Below are positions 17,441-25,374 of a stretch of DNA of 64,000 nt, piece by piece (position 1 is the first letter of the stretch; every line of letters begins with the position of its first letter). The notes below the pieces were generated by a model. That model was not told the origin of the DNA. It made no database searches and worked only from the letters and a program-made list of their open reading frames with translations. This DNA is from Bog-756 sp963734395 (GTDB lineage Bacteria; Actinomycetota; Acidimicrobiia; Acidimicrobiales; RAAP-2). A program made the position numbers and the translations under genes. The DNA lies in assembly GCA_963734395.1 (NCBI GenBank), contig CAVTGY010000001.1:62001-126000 (forward strand), written 5' to 3'.

Positions 17441-17470
17441 TACTGAGCCCTACTGAGCCCTACTGAGCCC
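17441..17470 (+). repeat. Three perfect tandem copies of a 10-bp unit
   Basis: TACTGAGCCC is repeated three times head to tail between the SCP2 stop codon and the next gene's RBS. A fourth partial copy (TAC) follows. The TGA in each unit gives stops in one frame. Confidence 0.9.
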
Positions 17471-17502
17471 TACGTCCGCCGGTGCGAAAAGGAGGATTCC
17501 CC

Positions 17503-18045
17503 ATGACTGCATCGAACGCTCCGCTTCCGTTGCGCCTTCACCATCACGCGTTCGTCACCACCGATCAAGCAGCCACCCGCTCGTTCTACGAGGACATCAT
17601 CGGCTTGCCGCTGATCGCAACCTGGACCGAGGTGGAGAACCTTTTGGGCGTCGGTGACCAGGAGTTTTGCCACACCTTCTACGGACTCGCCGATGGGAGC
17701 GCCCTGGCCTTCTTCCAGTTCGACAACGGCGAGTTCGCCCGGGAGTACGCAGCACCGCCTTCGCCATCTCTGTTCCGTCATGTAGCTCTTCTGGTCGATG
17801 CGGAGAGCCAGGTGGAGATCGCCGACAGGGCCGAGAGCGCCGGTGTGGCAACGATGTTGGCCGACCATGGCTTCTGTACTTCTCTTTACATCACCGATCC
17901 GAACGGGTTGCTGTTGGAGTTCACGGTCGATCATCCCGACGTGCTGGAGATCGACACCATCCGCAAAGAGAGCGCCCACCGCGATCTCGACCGGTGGCTG
18001 TCCGGCGACCACCGGAGTAACAATGACTGGCGCCCTGACTCGTGA
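17503..18045 (+). CDS. VOC/glyoxalase-fold protein
   Basis: About 180 residues from ATG at 17503, with AGGAGG upstream at ideal spacing. Two beta-alpha-beta-beta-beta modules are visible: LRLHHHAFVTTDQAATRSFYEDIIGLPL and FRHVALLVDAESQVEIADRAES, with ITDPNGLLLEFTVDHPD near the end. His (H-H-H region), and Glu in LLLEF are the likely metal ligands. The family includes glyoxalases, dioxygenases and resistance proteins; the substrate cannot be told. A second VOC gene follows 69 bases later. Confidence 0.8.
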   Translation: MTASNAPLPLRLHHHAFVTTDQAATRSFYEDIIGLPLIATWTEVENLLGVGDQEFCHTFYGLADGSALAFFQFDNGEFAREYAAPPSPSLFRHVALLVDAESQVEIADRAESAGVATMLADHGFCTSLYITDPNGLLLEFTVDHPDVLEIDTIRKESAHRDLDRWLSGDHRSNNDWRPDS

Positions 18046-18114
18046 GCCCAGCGTCGGCCTGGCGGTCTCCGGCCGGGGACAGCTCGGGACAGATCGAGAC
18101 AGCGGAGGTGAGCC

Positions 18115-18543
18115 ATGGACATTCTCACCAGTAGAACCATCATCCATCCCTCGGACCTCAACCGATCGCTGGCCTTTTACGGTGAGGTCCTGAACCTGCC
18201 GGTGGCCCGCCAGTTCGGTGAGGGGGACGGCCGGGGTGTGGTCTTCTTCGCCGGTGGCGGCCTGATCGAAGTAGTGGGATCAGGGGGACCGGCACCACCA
18301 GCAGCGCTCGACGAGCCCGGGTCCGGCCAGGGGCGGGTGGTCCTGTGGCTGCAGGTGCGATCCATCGATGCGGCGATCGAGGAGTTGACCGGGCGAGGGG
18401 TGACCCTGGCACGGCCTGCGAAGCTCGAACCCTGGGGCCTCCTCGAAGCCTGGATAGACGACCCCGACGATCTGCGCATCCATCTGGTGGAGGTGCCGGC
18501 CGATCATCCCCTGCGAAGGGACCAGCGGCTCCCCGATGGCTGA
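18115..18543 (+). CDS. VOC/glyoxalase-fold protein
   Basis: 142 residues with GGAGGTGA just upstream of the ATG. The fold is indicated by HPSDLNRSLAFYGEVLNLPVA at the N-terminus and LWLQVRSIDAAIEELTGRGV plus WIDDPDDLRIHLVEVP at the C-terminus. The first metal position reads TIIHPSD. It is only distantly similar to its neighbour at 17503, so this looks like two family members in one operon rather than a recent duplication. Substrate unknown. Confidence 0.78.
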   Translation: MDILTSRTIIHPSDLNRSLAFYGEVLNLPVARQFGEGDGRGVVFFAGGGLIEVVGSGGPAPPAALDEPGSGQGRVVLWLQVRSIDAAIEELTGRGVTLARPAKLEPWGLLEAWIDDPDDLRIHLVEVPADHPLRRDQRLPDG

Positions 18544-18635
18544 TTTCTAGCACTCCGACACCGTGATTGGCGCCTCATCCGGCAGTCCGCCCCATGCCTC
18601 GGCGTGGGGACTCTAGTTTTCGAAAAACGCCCGAA

Positions 18636-18718
18636 TTATCACTTTTAGGCGATATTGTCCCTCGTGATTATCGCCTGCAAGCGATAATCAGGCCGAATTT
18701 TGGAAAGTAACGTGCCAA
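18636..18718 (+). promoter_or_regulatory. AT-rich operator-like element, copy A
   Basis: Box 1 (18636-18654) is TTATCACTTTTAGGCGATA. Box 2 (18666-18689) has perfect 9-bp arms GATTATCGC and GCGATAATC around CTGCAA. Box starts are 30 bp apart. A tail AGGCCGAATTTT...GTGCCAA follows, then GGGAGG. The same arrangement recurs at 60174-60255. It lies between the 3' ends of two convergent genes, so neither neighbour can be its target, and no open frame follows. Confidence 0.6.
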
Positions 18719-18742
18719 GGGAGGCCGCCCGCGGCCGAAGCG

Positions 18743-19357
18743 CTAGTGGGCGACCACGCCGGTCTCCACCAGTACCTGTCTGGCTTGGTCGACCCCACCG
18801 ACCTTTCGGGCGAGGAATCCGAGCGACTGAGCGGCGTCGGTGTTGACGGCGTTGTCGTCGAGGAAGAGGATCCGCTCCCGGCGTACCGGTAGGCGGTCAG
18901 CGACCGCTTCGAAGATTTCCGGGTCCGGCTTGACCAATCCGAGATCGAACGAGAGAAACCGGTGGTCGAACAAGTCGAGCATCGGCCATTTCCCGATCTG
19001 GTCCTCCCAATGCAACCTGTTCGTGTTGCTCAGGCAGCCGATCGGTACCGATCGCTGGACGTCGGCAAGGAGTTCCGAAGAGCCGGGCATCGGACCGATC
19101 GGCCAATTGCGAAAGAGCTGGAGAAACTGCTCGGGGGATACGGACAGTTGCCATTCGGAAACCACCCCACCCGAGAACTCGGCCGTCGAACACTGGCCAC
19201 TCTCGAAACGCCGCACCCACGGACTGGTGAGCCATCGTTGCCAGACCATGTCATCCTCGGCGATCCCGGCCATTTCCCGTAGGGCGGCCACACCACCGAG
19301 TTCGATGAGAACTCCACCCAGATCGAAGAGCACGAGGTCAATCTGGCGGCGAGTCAC
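18743..19357 (-). CDS. HAD-superfamily (subclass IA) hydrolase
   Basis: 204 residues. Motif I is VLFDLGGVLIEL, where the second Asp of the usual DxD is replaced by Gly; this occurs in the YihX-like branch. Motif II is CLSNTN, motif III is the Lys in LVKPDPEIF, and motif IV is ILFLDDNAVNTDAA. A cap domain of about 70 residues lies between motifs I and II, typical of subclass IA. It probably dephosphorylates a small phosphorylated metabolite. It is downstream of the SDR gene on the same strand. Confidence 0.82.
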   Translation of the reverse strand: MTRRQIDLVLFDLGGVLIELGGVAALREMAGIAEDDMVWQRWLTSPWVRRFESGQCSTAEFSGGVVSEWQLSVSPEQFLQLFRNWPIGPMPGSSELLADVQRSVPIGCLSNTNRLHWEDQIGKWPMLDLFDHRFLSFDLGLVKPDPEIFEAVADRLPVRRERILFLDDNAVNTDAAQSLGFLARKVGGVDQARQVLVETGVVAH

Positions 19358-19399
19358 GGGGAGAAAATCTAGCTCCGGGCCCGATAGCGGGGGCCAGGC

Positions 19400-20218
19400 T
19401 CAGGGAGGGCCGAGCAGGTAGTCGCCGGTGGCCGGGTTGTGGTACCACCCACCCGAAGCATGGCTGCCACCGTCGATGTGCAGTGTCTCCCCGGTCAGAT
19501 AGCTGGAAAGATCGGAAGCCAGGAACACCGCGGCACCGGCCATCTCGTCGACGTGACCGGGTCTTCCCATCGGCACCAGGTGGCTGAATCGTTCCTCGCT
19601 GCCCGGAGGCGCCACCGACTTCAGTCCCTCGGTGAGGGTGATGTCAGGAGCCAGGGCGTTCACCCTGATTCCGTGGGGAGCCAGTTCGAGCGCCACGGTC
19701 TTGGTGAAGCTGATCACTCCCGCCTTGGCGGCCGCATAGGCCGCGTAGCCCGGCGCGGCGCGAACACCTTCGATCGAGGTGACGCTCATGATGCTGCCCC
19801 CAAGGTCAGCGGCGACCATGCTCTTCGCCACACGGTGCGTACACAGCATGACATGCCTCAGATTGGCCCGATGCAGCGCGTCCCAGCCTTTTTCGACGCT
19901 GTCCACGAACGGAACGGCGAACACGCCTCCGGCATTGTTGACCAGGATGCTGACCTCTCCGACTTCTCGGCGGGTGCGGGCCAGGGCGGCGTCGACCTCG
20001 GCGCTCTCACGCACGTCGACAGTGAGGCCCAGGCCGTTTACCTCAGCGGCGGCGGCCTGACAACTTTCGGGATCACGCTCCCAGATGACTACGGACGCGC
20101 CAAAGGTCGAAAGTCCCTGGGCGATGCCCCGACCGATTCCCGACCCACCACCGGTCACCACCGCCACCCGGTCGGTGAGAAGCACAGAATCGCGGTTCAG
20201 CACCATCGGAGGGCACAT
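19400..20218 (-). CDS. Short-chain dehydrogenase/reductase
   Basis: 272 residues from ATG at 20218 (alternative ATG at 20206). The Rossmann motif is VAVVTGGGSGIGRG, with ILVNNAGG after it; the catalytic set is Ser in SVTSIEG and YAAYAAAK (YxxxK). The C-terminal FLASDLSSYLTGETLHIDGG is the classical SDR signature. It should reduce or oxidise a small carbonyl/alcohol with NAD(P)H; the substrate is unknown. It is divergent from the thioesterase gene, with about 90 bases between starts. Confidence 0.87.
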   Translation of the reverse strand: MCPPMVLNRDSVLLTDRVAVVTGGGSGIGRGIAQGLSTFGASVVIWERDPESCQAAAAEVNGLGLTVDVRESAEVDAALARTRREVGEVSILVNNAGGVFAVPFVDSVEKGWDALHRANLRHVMLCTHRVAKSMVAADLGGSIMSVTSIEGVRAAPGYAAYAAAKAGVISFTKTVALELAPHGIRVNALAPDITLTEGLKSVAPPGSEERFSHLVPMGRPGHVDEMAGAAVFLASDLSSYLTGETLHIDGGSHASGGWYHNPATGDYLLGPP

Positions 20219-20308
20219 TACCTCGGGCACGGACCCAGCCCGGTTGGTCTCGGTCCGCCGCTGCAACGGGTCGAACGTCAAGCGGAGCCGCCGGAGTGTC
20301 CGCCTAGC

Positions 20309-20731
20309 ATGACGCCCATGTCGATGGGTTGCCCCCTTCTCGAACAGATTCCCCACCGCAGCTACGACGAGGCTGATGCGCACTTGGTCGAAATCGAGAT
20401 CGTCGATGAGATACGCGGACCGGCGGGTGCCGTCCACGGCGGGATAATCGCCAGCATCGTGGACCGGGCCGCCGCCTATGCCGCGGTGCGGGCCAGAAGG
20501 AGCCCGGTGGTCACCTCCAGCGTGGCGCTGAGTTATCTGGACGCGGCCACGAAGGGCCCACTGCGCGCCCGAGCGGTGGTTCTTCGGGCGGGGCGGCGGC
20601 AGGGGGTGGTCGAGGTCGATGTCCACGACGCGGGGAACGACAACCGGCTGGTCGCCACCGCCCTCCTCACGGTGAGCTACGTTGCCGGGGAGATCCCCCA
20701 ACCCACTTCCGATGTGGACCGCGCGACCTAG
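20309..20731 (+). CDS. PaaI-type hotdog thioesterase
   Basis: 140 residues. The hotdog-fold signature is AGAVHGGIIASIVDRAAAYAA (about residues 38-58), with VTSSVALSYLDAATKGPLRARA in the following strands. The Gly-rich HGG turn and acidic residue in the central helix form the active site in PaaI-like acyl-CoA thioesterases. Three in-frame ATGs (20309, 20318, 20324) precede the conserved part and none has a strong RBS. The alpha/beta hydrolase gene follows 35 bases later. Confidence 0.75.
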   Translation: MTPMSMGCPLLEQIPHRSYDEADAHLVEIEIVDEIRGPAGAVHGGIIASIVDRAAAYAAVRARRSPVVTSSVALSYLDAATKGPLRARAVVLRAGRRQGVVEVDVHDAGNDNRLVATALLTVSYVAGEIPQPTSDVDRAT

Positions 20732-20766
20732 CGGGAGAGGTCGCGGACCGGCGGGAAAGGACCGGG

Positions 20767-21582
20767 ATGCCAGAGCTGACCATCGGTGACGCCACCATCT
20801 TCTACGACCTGTTCGGGCAAGGGGAGCCGGTGGTACTGGTATGTGGATGTGGGCAACCCGCCGTCGGTTGGCAGATGAGCCTGGTTCCGGCGCTCACCGC
20901 CGCCGGGTACCAAGTCCTGACCTTCGACAATCGGGGCGTTCCTCCCTCGTCGTCGCCGCCACCGCCTTATTCGGTCGACGATCTGGTGTCGGACACCCTC
21001 GGCCTCATCGACCACCTGGAGATGGAGTCGGTCCGGATTGCCGGCTACTCGATGGGTGGGTGGGTTGCCGAAACCATGGCCATCCGTCACCCCGGGCGAG
21101 TGCGGGGTGCCGTCTTCATCGGCAGCTGCAACGTGGCCACCGCCTGGGAGAAGGCCATTACCACCGTGGAGCGCGACCTGGCCAGGCTCGACTATTCCTT
21201 ACCCCCCTTGTTCTACGCGACAGAGACACTTCGTTACCTCCCCAATCACGACCTGCAGGACGACCAGGTGGTAGAGGCGTGGCTGACCATGATCGGGGAC
21301 CTGCCGGAATGGCCCAATCCGGGGCGACTGGGCCAGTACGAGGCCTGCCTGGCCTGGTCCAACGATCTTCGGCGGACCGAAGCGTGGTCGACGATCTCGG
21401 TCCCCTGTCTCGTGCTGGCGTTCGAGCACGATGTCGACTCCCCGCCCAGGCGTTCGGAAGAGGCGGCTGCGGCAATCCGAGGAGCGCGGTTCGCTGAGAT
21501 CTCCGGCGCCAGCCACCTCGGGGTCTTCACACACGGCCAAGCGGTGGGGGAAATCATGATCGACTTCTTCTCCGGACTTTAA
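20767..21582 (+). CDS. Alpha/beta-fold hydrolase
   Basis: 271 residues. The nucleophile elbow is AGYSMGGWVAE (Ser about residue 96), the acid is in LAFEHDVDSPPRRSEE, and the catalytic His is in SGASHLGVFTH near the C-terminus. The oxyanion region is PVVLVCGCGQPAVGW. It is a cytosolic esterase/hydrolase type; the substrate cannot be inferred. RBS AAAGGACC precedes the ATG. It probably forms a short operon with the thioesterase upstream. Confidence 0.85.
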   Translation: MPELTIGDATIFYDLFGQGEPVVLVCGCGQPAVGWQMSLVPALTAAGYQVLTFDNRGVPPSSSPPPPYSVDDLVSDTLGLIDHLEMESVRIAGYSMGGWVAETMAIRHPGRVRGAVFIGSCNVATAWEKAITTVERDLARLDYSLPPLFYATETLRYLPNHDLQDDQVVEAWLTMIGDLPEWPNPGRLGQYEACLAWSNDLRRTEAWSTISVPCLVLAFEHDVDSPPRRSEEAAAAIRGARFAEISGASHLGVFTHGQAVGEIMIDFFSGL

Positions 21583-21610
21583 GCTCTCGGGAGCGGGTGA
21601 TCACCGACCG

Positions 21611-22090
21611 ATGACCCAATTGCTCCGCGGTTTGGCGGTGGTAGGCGTCATGGCGCTGACCGCATCATGTAGCACCACCTCGGTCGCTCCTCACGACAGC
21701 ACCACTCCGTCGACGACCGGCGGCATACCGACGACCACGGCGTCTACCACGACCACCGGTGCGGGCAGCGTCGCCGACGCGTGCGGCGTGGTGGCCAACC
21801 CCGATGTGATCATCAGCCAGGACCCGTGCCAGGTTTCCACCCGTGTCGGAATCACCGTGCACATCATCCTCGACCCAGGGTTCGACTGGGAGACTCCGGT
21901 GAGCAATTCAAACTCCATCGAGGTGGGCGACGTTGTCAAAAGCAGCTCGGGTGGACTCGATGCCGACCTGATTGCGACTCAATCGGGCCGGGCCACCGTG
22001 TCCGCCACCGGTTCGGTCATCTGTCCTCCCCGGCAGGCATGCCCGGCGCTGGCCCGCCTCTGGCGGCTGCAGGTCACCGTGGGTCCGTAG
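21611..22090 (+). CDS. Small secreted lipoprotein
   Basis: 159 residues. A signal peptide with a lipobox (VMALTASC, Cys at position 20) indicates lipid attachment on the outer face of the membrane. A Ser/Thr/Pro-rich linker of about 30 residues follows, then a compact domain with four Cys (VADACGVV, SQDPCQVS, SVICPPRQACPAL) that could form two disulfides. I do not recognise the domain. It starts 28 bases after the hydrolase stop. Confidence 0.65.
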   Translation: MTQLLRGLAVVGVMALTASCSTTSVAPHDSTTPSTTGGIPTTTASTTTTGAGSVADACGVVANPDVIISQDPCQVSTRVGITVHIILDPGFDWETPVSNSNSIEVGDVVKSSSGGLDADLIATQSGRATVSATGSVICPPRQACPALARLWRLQVTVGP

Positions 22091-22219
22091 GCCCGCCACC
22101 CCCGGACCGCGCTCGGGATGTACAATTGAGGGACATTCGCTTGGCCCTCTGAGACAGTATCCACTGAACACAACACGGTTTGGCCTTGCCTCATGCGCTT
22201 CGGCGCTTCAGGAGGTCCC

Positions 22220-23149
22220 GTGGAATCCGTGTCTGTGGCACCCGAGCAAACTGCTGTCGCCCCCGACGACAGAGCGGAGCAGGCGCAACCGGTCGTCCAC
22301 ATCCCTCAGAAGTTGATAACCGTGGCCATCGTCGCAGGTCCGGCCGTGGCTCTGGCCATTCTCGTCCCTTGGTTGTGGGGACACGCCGTGAATCTCTCAG
22401 ACCTGGTCATCGGAGTAATCCTGTACACCGTCACCGGGTTTGGGATCACCATCGGCTATCACCGGATGTTCACCCACAGCGGCTTCACCTCTCGGCGGCC
22501 GCTGAGGATCACCCTTGCCGTGTTGGGTTCGATGGCCGTAGAGGGATCGGTGACCAGCTGGGTCGCCACCCATCGCCGCCACCACATGTTCAGCGACCAC
22601 TCAGGCGATCCCCATTCCCCCTATCGCTACGGTGACCACGGAGCGGCGCTCCTGCGAGGCATCGCCTTTGCCCACCTCGGTTGGCTGTTCGTCTCGGACG
22701 CATCGAGCGCTGAACGCTACGCGCCCGACATGCTGCGCGACAGGGACGTGCAGCGGATCGACCGGCTGTTTCCAGTACTCGCTTTGGCCTCACTGGCGAT
22801 CCCGTTCGGGATCGGCTTCGCGCTGTCGGGGACCCTTGTCGGCGCACTCACCGCTCTTCTCTGGGCCGGCCTGGTGCGGATGGCGTTCCTCCACCACGTC
22901 ACCTGGTCGGTCAATTCGTTATGCCACACGTTCGGACGGCGATCGGATGGAACCGCGGACCGCAGCACCAATCTGTGGCCGCTGGCGATCGTGTCGCTCG
23001 GTGACAACTGGCACAACATCCATCACGCACATCCCAGCTGGGCCCGTCACGGGGCCCGGCGCGGCATGGTGGACCCATCGGCCTGGCTCATTCGGCGGTT
23101 CGAACAGTTTGGATGGGCAACCAAAGTCCGGTGGCCGAAGAACCGCTAG
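22220..23149 (+). CDS. Acyl-CoA/acyl-lipid fatty-acid desaturase
   Basis: 309 residues from GTG at 22220, chosen because AGGAGG lies five bases upstream. The three histidine boxes of integral-membrane desaturases are present: GYHRMFTH (about 80-87), HRRHH (about 118-122) and NWHNIHHAH (about 263-271). Hydrophobic helices flank them. These boxes bind a di-iron centre that uses O2 to introduce a double bond, most likely at delta-9, adjusting membrane fluidity. An electron donor (ferredoxin or rubredoxin) is not encoded nearby. It is convergent with mdh. Confidence 0.9.
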   Translation: MESVSVAPEQTAVAPDDRAEQAQPVVHIPQKLITVAIVAGPAVALAILVPWLWGHAVNLSDLVIGVILYTVTGFGITIGYHRMFTHSGFTSRRPLRITLAVLGSMAVEGSVTSWVATHRRHHMFSDHSGDPHSPYRYGDHGAALLRGIAFAHLGWLFVSDASSAERYAPDMLRDRDVQRIDRLFPVLALASLAIPFGIGFALSGTLVGALTALLWAGLVRMAFLHHVTWSVNSLCHTFGRRSDGTADRSTNLWPLAIVSLGDNWHNIHHAHPSWARHGARRGMVDPSAWLIRRFEQFGWATKVRWPKNR

Positions 23150-23177
23150 GCGCAGCGACTGCCTCCTGCACACCGAA

Positions 23178-24170
23178 TTACGGCAGCAGGTCGAGCACAT
23201 CGGAGCGCTCCGCCTCCAACTCTTCGGTGGTGATCCGGATCCGCTCGGTGGCGAAGGGGTCATGGGACAACCCTTCGACCACGGTCCAGCCTCCGGCACC
23301 GTTGGTCCGCACCGGAAACCCGAATTGCAGGCCCCGGGGAACCCCGTACTCACCGTTGGACACCACCGCCAACGAGGTGACGTCGTCACCGGCGGTGGCG
23401 GTCCGGATACTCACCACCGAGTCGATGGCGGCATTGGCCGCCGAAGCAGCCGAGGACAGTCCGCGGGCTTCGATGACGGCAGCGCCCCGCTTCTGGACGG
23501 TGGTCAAGAAGTCGCCTTGGAGCCAGGCGTCGTCGTCGATTACCTCGGTGGCGGGCTTTCCGCCGATCAGGGCGTGGGCGAAATCGGGGAACTGGGTGGC
23601 CGAATGGTTTCCCCAGATGGCCAGGTTGGACACGGAGGCCACCGGTACGCCGGCCTTTTTGGCCAGCTGACCCTTGGCCCGGTTCTCGTCCAGTCGGGTC
23701 ATGGCGAACCAACGGTCGCTGGGTACCTCGGGAGCGTTCGAACGGGCAATCAGGCAGTTGGTGTTGCACGGATTTCCCACCACCAGCACCCGCACGTCGT
23801 TTGCCGCATTGGCAGCGATCGCTCTGCCCTGGGGGCCGAAGATCCCCCCGTTGATGGTGAGCAGGTCGCCCCGCTCCATGCCTGCCTTGCGGGGCACCGA
23901 ACCGACCAGCAACGCCCACGAGGTGCCGTCGAACGCGGTATCCAGATCGGTGGTGGTGACGATGGAGCTGACCAGAGGGAACGCGCAGTCGTCGATCTCC
24001 ATGACCACGCCCTCCAGGGCCTTCATCCCCGGCTCGATTTCGAGGAGGCGCAGGACCACCGGTTGGTCAGGACCGAACAGTTGACCGGCGCCAATGCGGA
24101 ACAGGAGCGAGTACCCGATCTGGCCTGCGGCTCCAGTGACGGTGACGTGGATGGGAGATTTGGCGAACAT
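23178..24170 (-). CDS. mdh: Malate dehydrogenase
   Basis: 330 residues. The NAD-binding loop is VTVTGAAGQIGYSLLFRI. Other family blocks are LLVGSVPRKAGMERGDLL, VLVVGNPCNTNCLIA, MTRLDENRAKGQLA, and the catalytic His in IWGNHSATQFPDF. This is the cytosolic-type MDH found in many actinobacteria and Proteobacteria. It interconverts malate and oxaloacetate in the TCA cycle. In this window it sits near icd and not far from sdh and sucCD. Upstream RBS is weak. Confidence 0.96.
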   Translation of the reverse strand: MFAKSPIHVTVTGAAGQIGYSLLFRIGAGQLFGPDQPVVLRLLEIEPGMKALEGVVMEIDDCAFPLVSSIVTTTDLDTAFDGTSWALLVGSVPRKAGMERGDLLTINGGIFGPQGRAIAANAANDVRVLVVGNPCNTNCLIARSNAPEVPSDRWFAMTRLDENRAKGQLAKKAGVPVASVSNLAIWGNHSATQFPDFAHALIGGKPATEVIDDDAWLQGDFLTTVQKRGAAVIEARGLSSAASAANAAIDSVVSIRTATAGDDVTSLAVVSNGEYGVPRGLQFGFPVRTNGAGGWTVVEGLSHDPFATERIRITTEELEAERSDVLDLLP

Positions 24171-24282
24171 GGGCGCAGGCTAATCCGCTGCCCCCAGATT
24201 TTCGAACCGGACGATGGAGTACCGTCACCCACTACAGAGACACGATCCGGCGCGCTGCCCTGGTCGTGGAAGCGGGAGGCAC

Positions 24283-25359
24283 ATGGGACGGCCAGCGGCT
24301 CTTGGACCCGGGAAACGGGAGGATGGGGCGCGGACCCAAGTGGCCTGGCCGGCGGTGCTGGTGGCGACCTTGTGCACCCTGGTCGCCTGCGGGGGCGGTG
24401 CCGGCTCGGCCAATTCGGCGACCGCTCCGTCGGGCGGTTCCCAGCCCGCAACCTGGTCCAGCCCGGTCCTCATCGAGCCAAGCGGTCAACCTACCGACTA
24501 CGACTCGATCTACGGCCTCTCCTGTCCAACCGGAACCTTCTGTGCCGCGGTGGACGAGAGCGGTGCTGCCCTGTTCCGAGAAGAGGGACACTGGTCGACG
24601 CCCCGCCCGGTGGCCACCGCGACGGGAACCTTGCAGTCGGTCTCCTGCCCGACCGCTACCGACTGCGTGGCGGTGCCGGCCGCCAGTGGCGCGGTGACCT
24701 GGAACGGCACCTCCTGGTCGCAATCTGATCCCGTCACTACGCCCGGCGATACCGGCCTGACCGACATCTCGTGCCCAACGACCACGTTCTGTGCGGGGGT
24801 CGGCACACCCGGAATCCCGGGACCCAGCCTGATCACCACCTGGGACGGACAGAGGTGGACCGCGCAACAGACGCCGGCCACCGGGGCGATCGGTGATCGG
24901 CTGATGGACGTGTCGTGCGCCACACCCGACTTCTGCGTAGCCGTGAACCTCGATGGCAAGATCCTGACCTTCGACGGCTCGCGCTGGTCGGGTCCCACGG
25001 CAAGCGGCATGCCCCGATTGACCTCGGTGTCCTGCCCCTCGGCCAGATTTTGCATGGTGATGGGCGGCGACTCGAGTGCAACCGACGTCGACGGTCGGTG
25101 GTCGGGCGCCGGCACCATCCCCGGGTTCATTGCACCGGTGGTTGCGGAGGTGTCCTGCTCGTCGGCTTCTCGATGCACGGCGATCGGTCTGAACGGCCTG
25201 GCCGCCACCTGGACTGCTGGGCACTGGGCGCCGGCAGTCCGAGTGTTCACCGGCGGGTACCTGGCCACGGTGGCCCTGTCCTGTGCACCGTCTGGTCCCT
25301 GTACCGCGGTGACCAGCAAGGGCGACGCCGCCTCGACGGTCAGCGGGAGAAACTCCTGA
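24283..25359 (+). CDS. Lipoprotein with a predicted seven-bladed beta-propeller
   Basis: 358 residues from ATG at 24283 with GGGAGG upstream. A signal sequence ends in the lipobox LVAC (Cys about residue 36). The mature part has seven repeats of about 45 residues, each starting with a block like SVSCPTATDCVAV: LSCPTGTFCAAV, SVSCPTATDCVAV, DISCPTTTFCAGV, DVSCATPDFCVAV, SVSCPSARFCMVM, EVSCSSASRCTAI and ALSCAPSGPCTAV. The paired Cys in each suggest one disulfide per blade. Trp-rich strands such as TWDGQRWT separate them. An extracellular binding role is likely; the ligand is unknown. It is divergent from mdh. Confidence 0.75.
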   Translation: MGRPAALGPGKREDGARTQVAWPAVLVATLCTLVACGGGAGSANSATAPSGGSQPATWSSPVLIEPSGQPTDYDSIYGLSCPTGTFCAAVDESGAALFREEGHWSTPRPVATATGTLQSVSCPTATDCVAVPAASGAVTWNGTSWSQSDPVTTPGDTGLTDISCPTTTFCAGVGTPGIPGPSLITTWDGQRWTAQQTPATGAIGDRLMDVSCATPDFCVAVNLDGKILTFDGSRWSGPTASGMPRLTSVSCPSARFCMVMGGDSSATDVDGRWSGAGTIPGFIAPVVAEVSCSSASRCTAIGLNGLAATWTAGHWAPAVRVFTGGYLATVALSCAPSGPCTAVTSKGDAASTVSGRNS

Positions 25360-25374
25360 GAGCGGAGAGTATGA

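Noticed and set aside
22128..22149. GAGGG/CCCTC inverted repeat upstream of the desaturase as a temperature or lipid operator
   Set aside because: Only a 5-bp stem with a 12-base loop; too weak to distinguish from chance.
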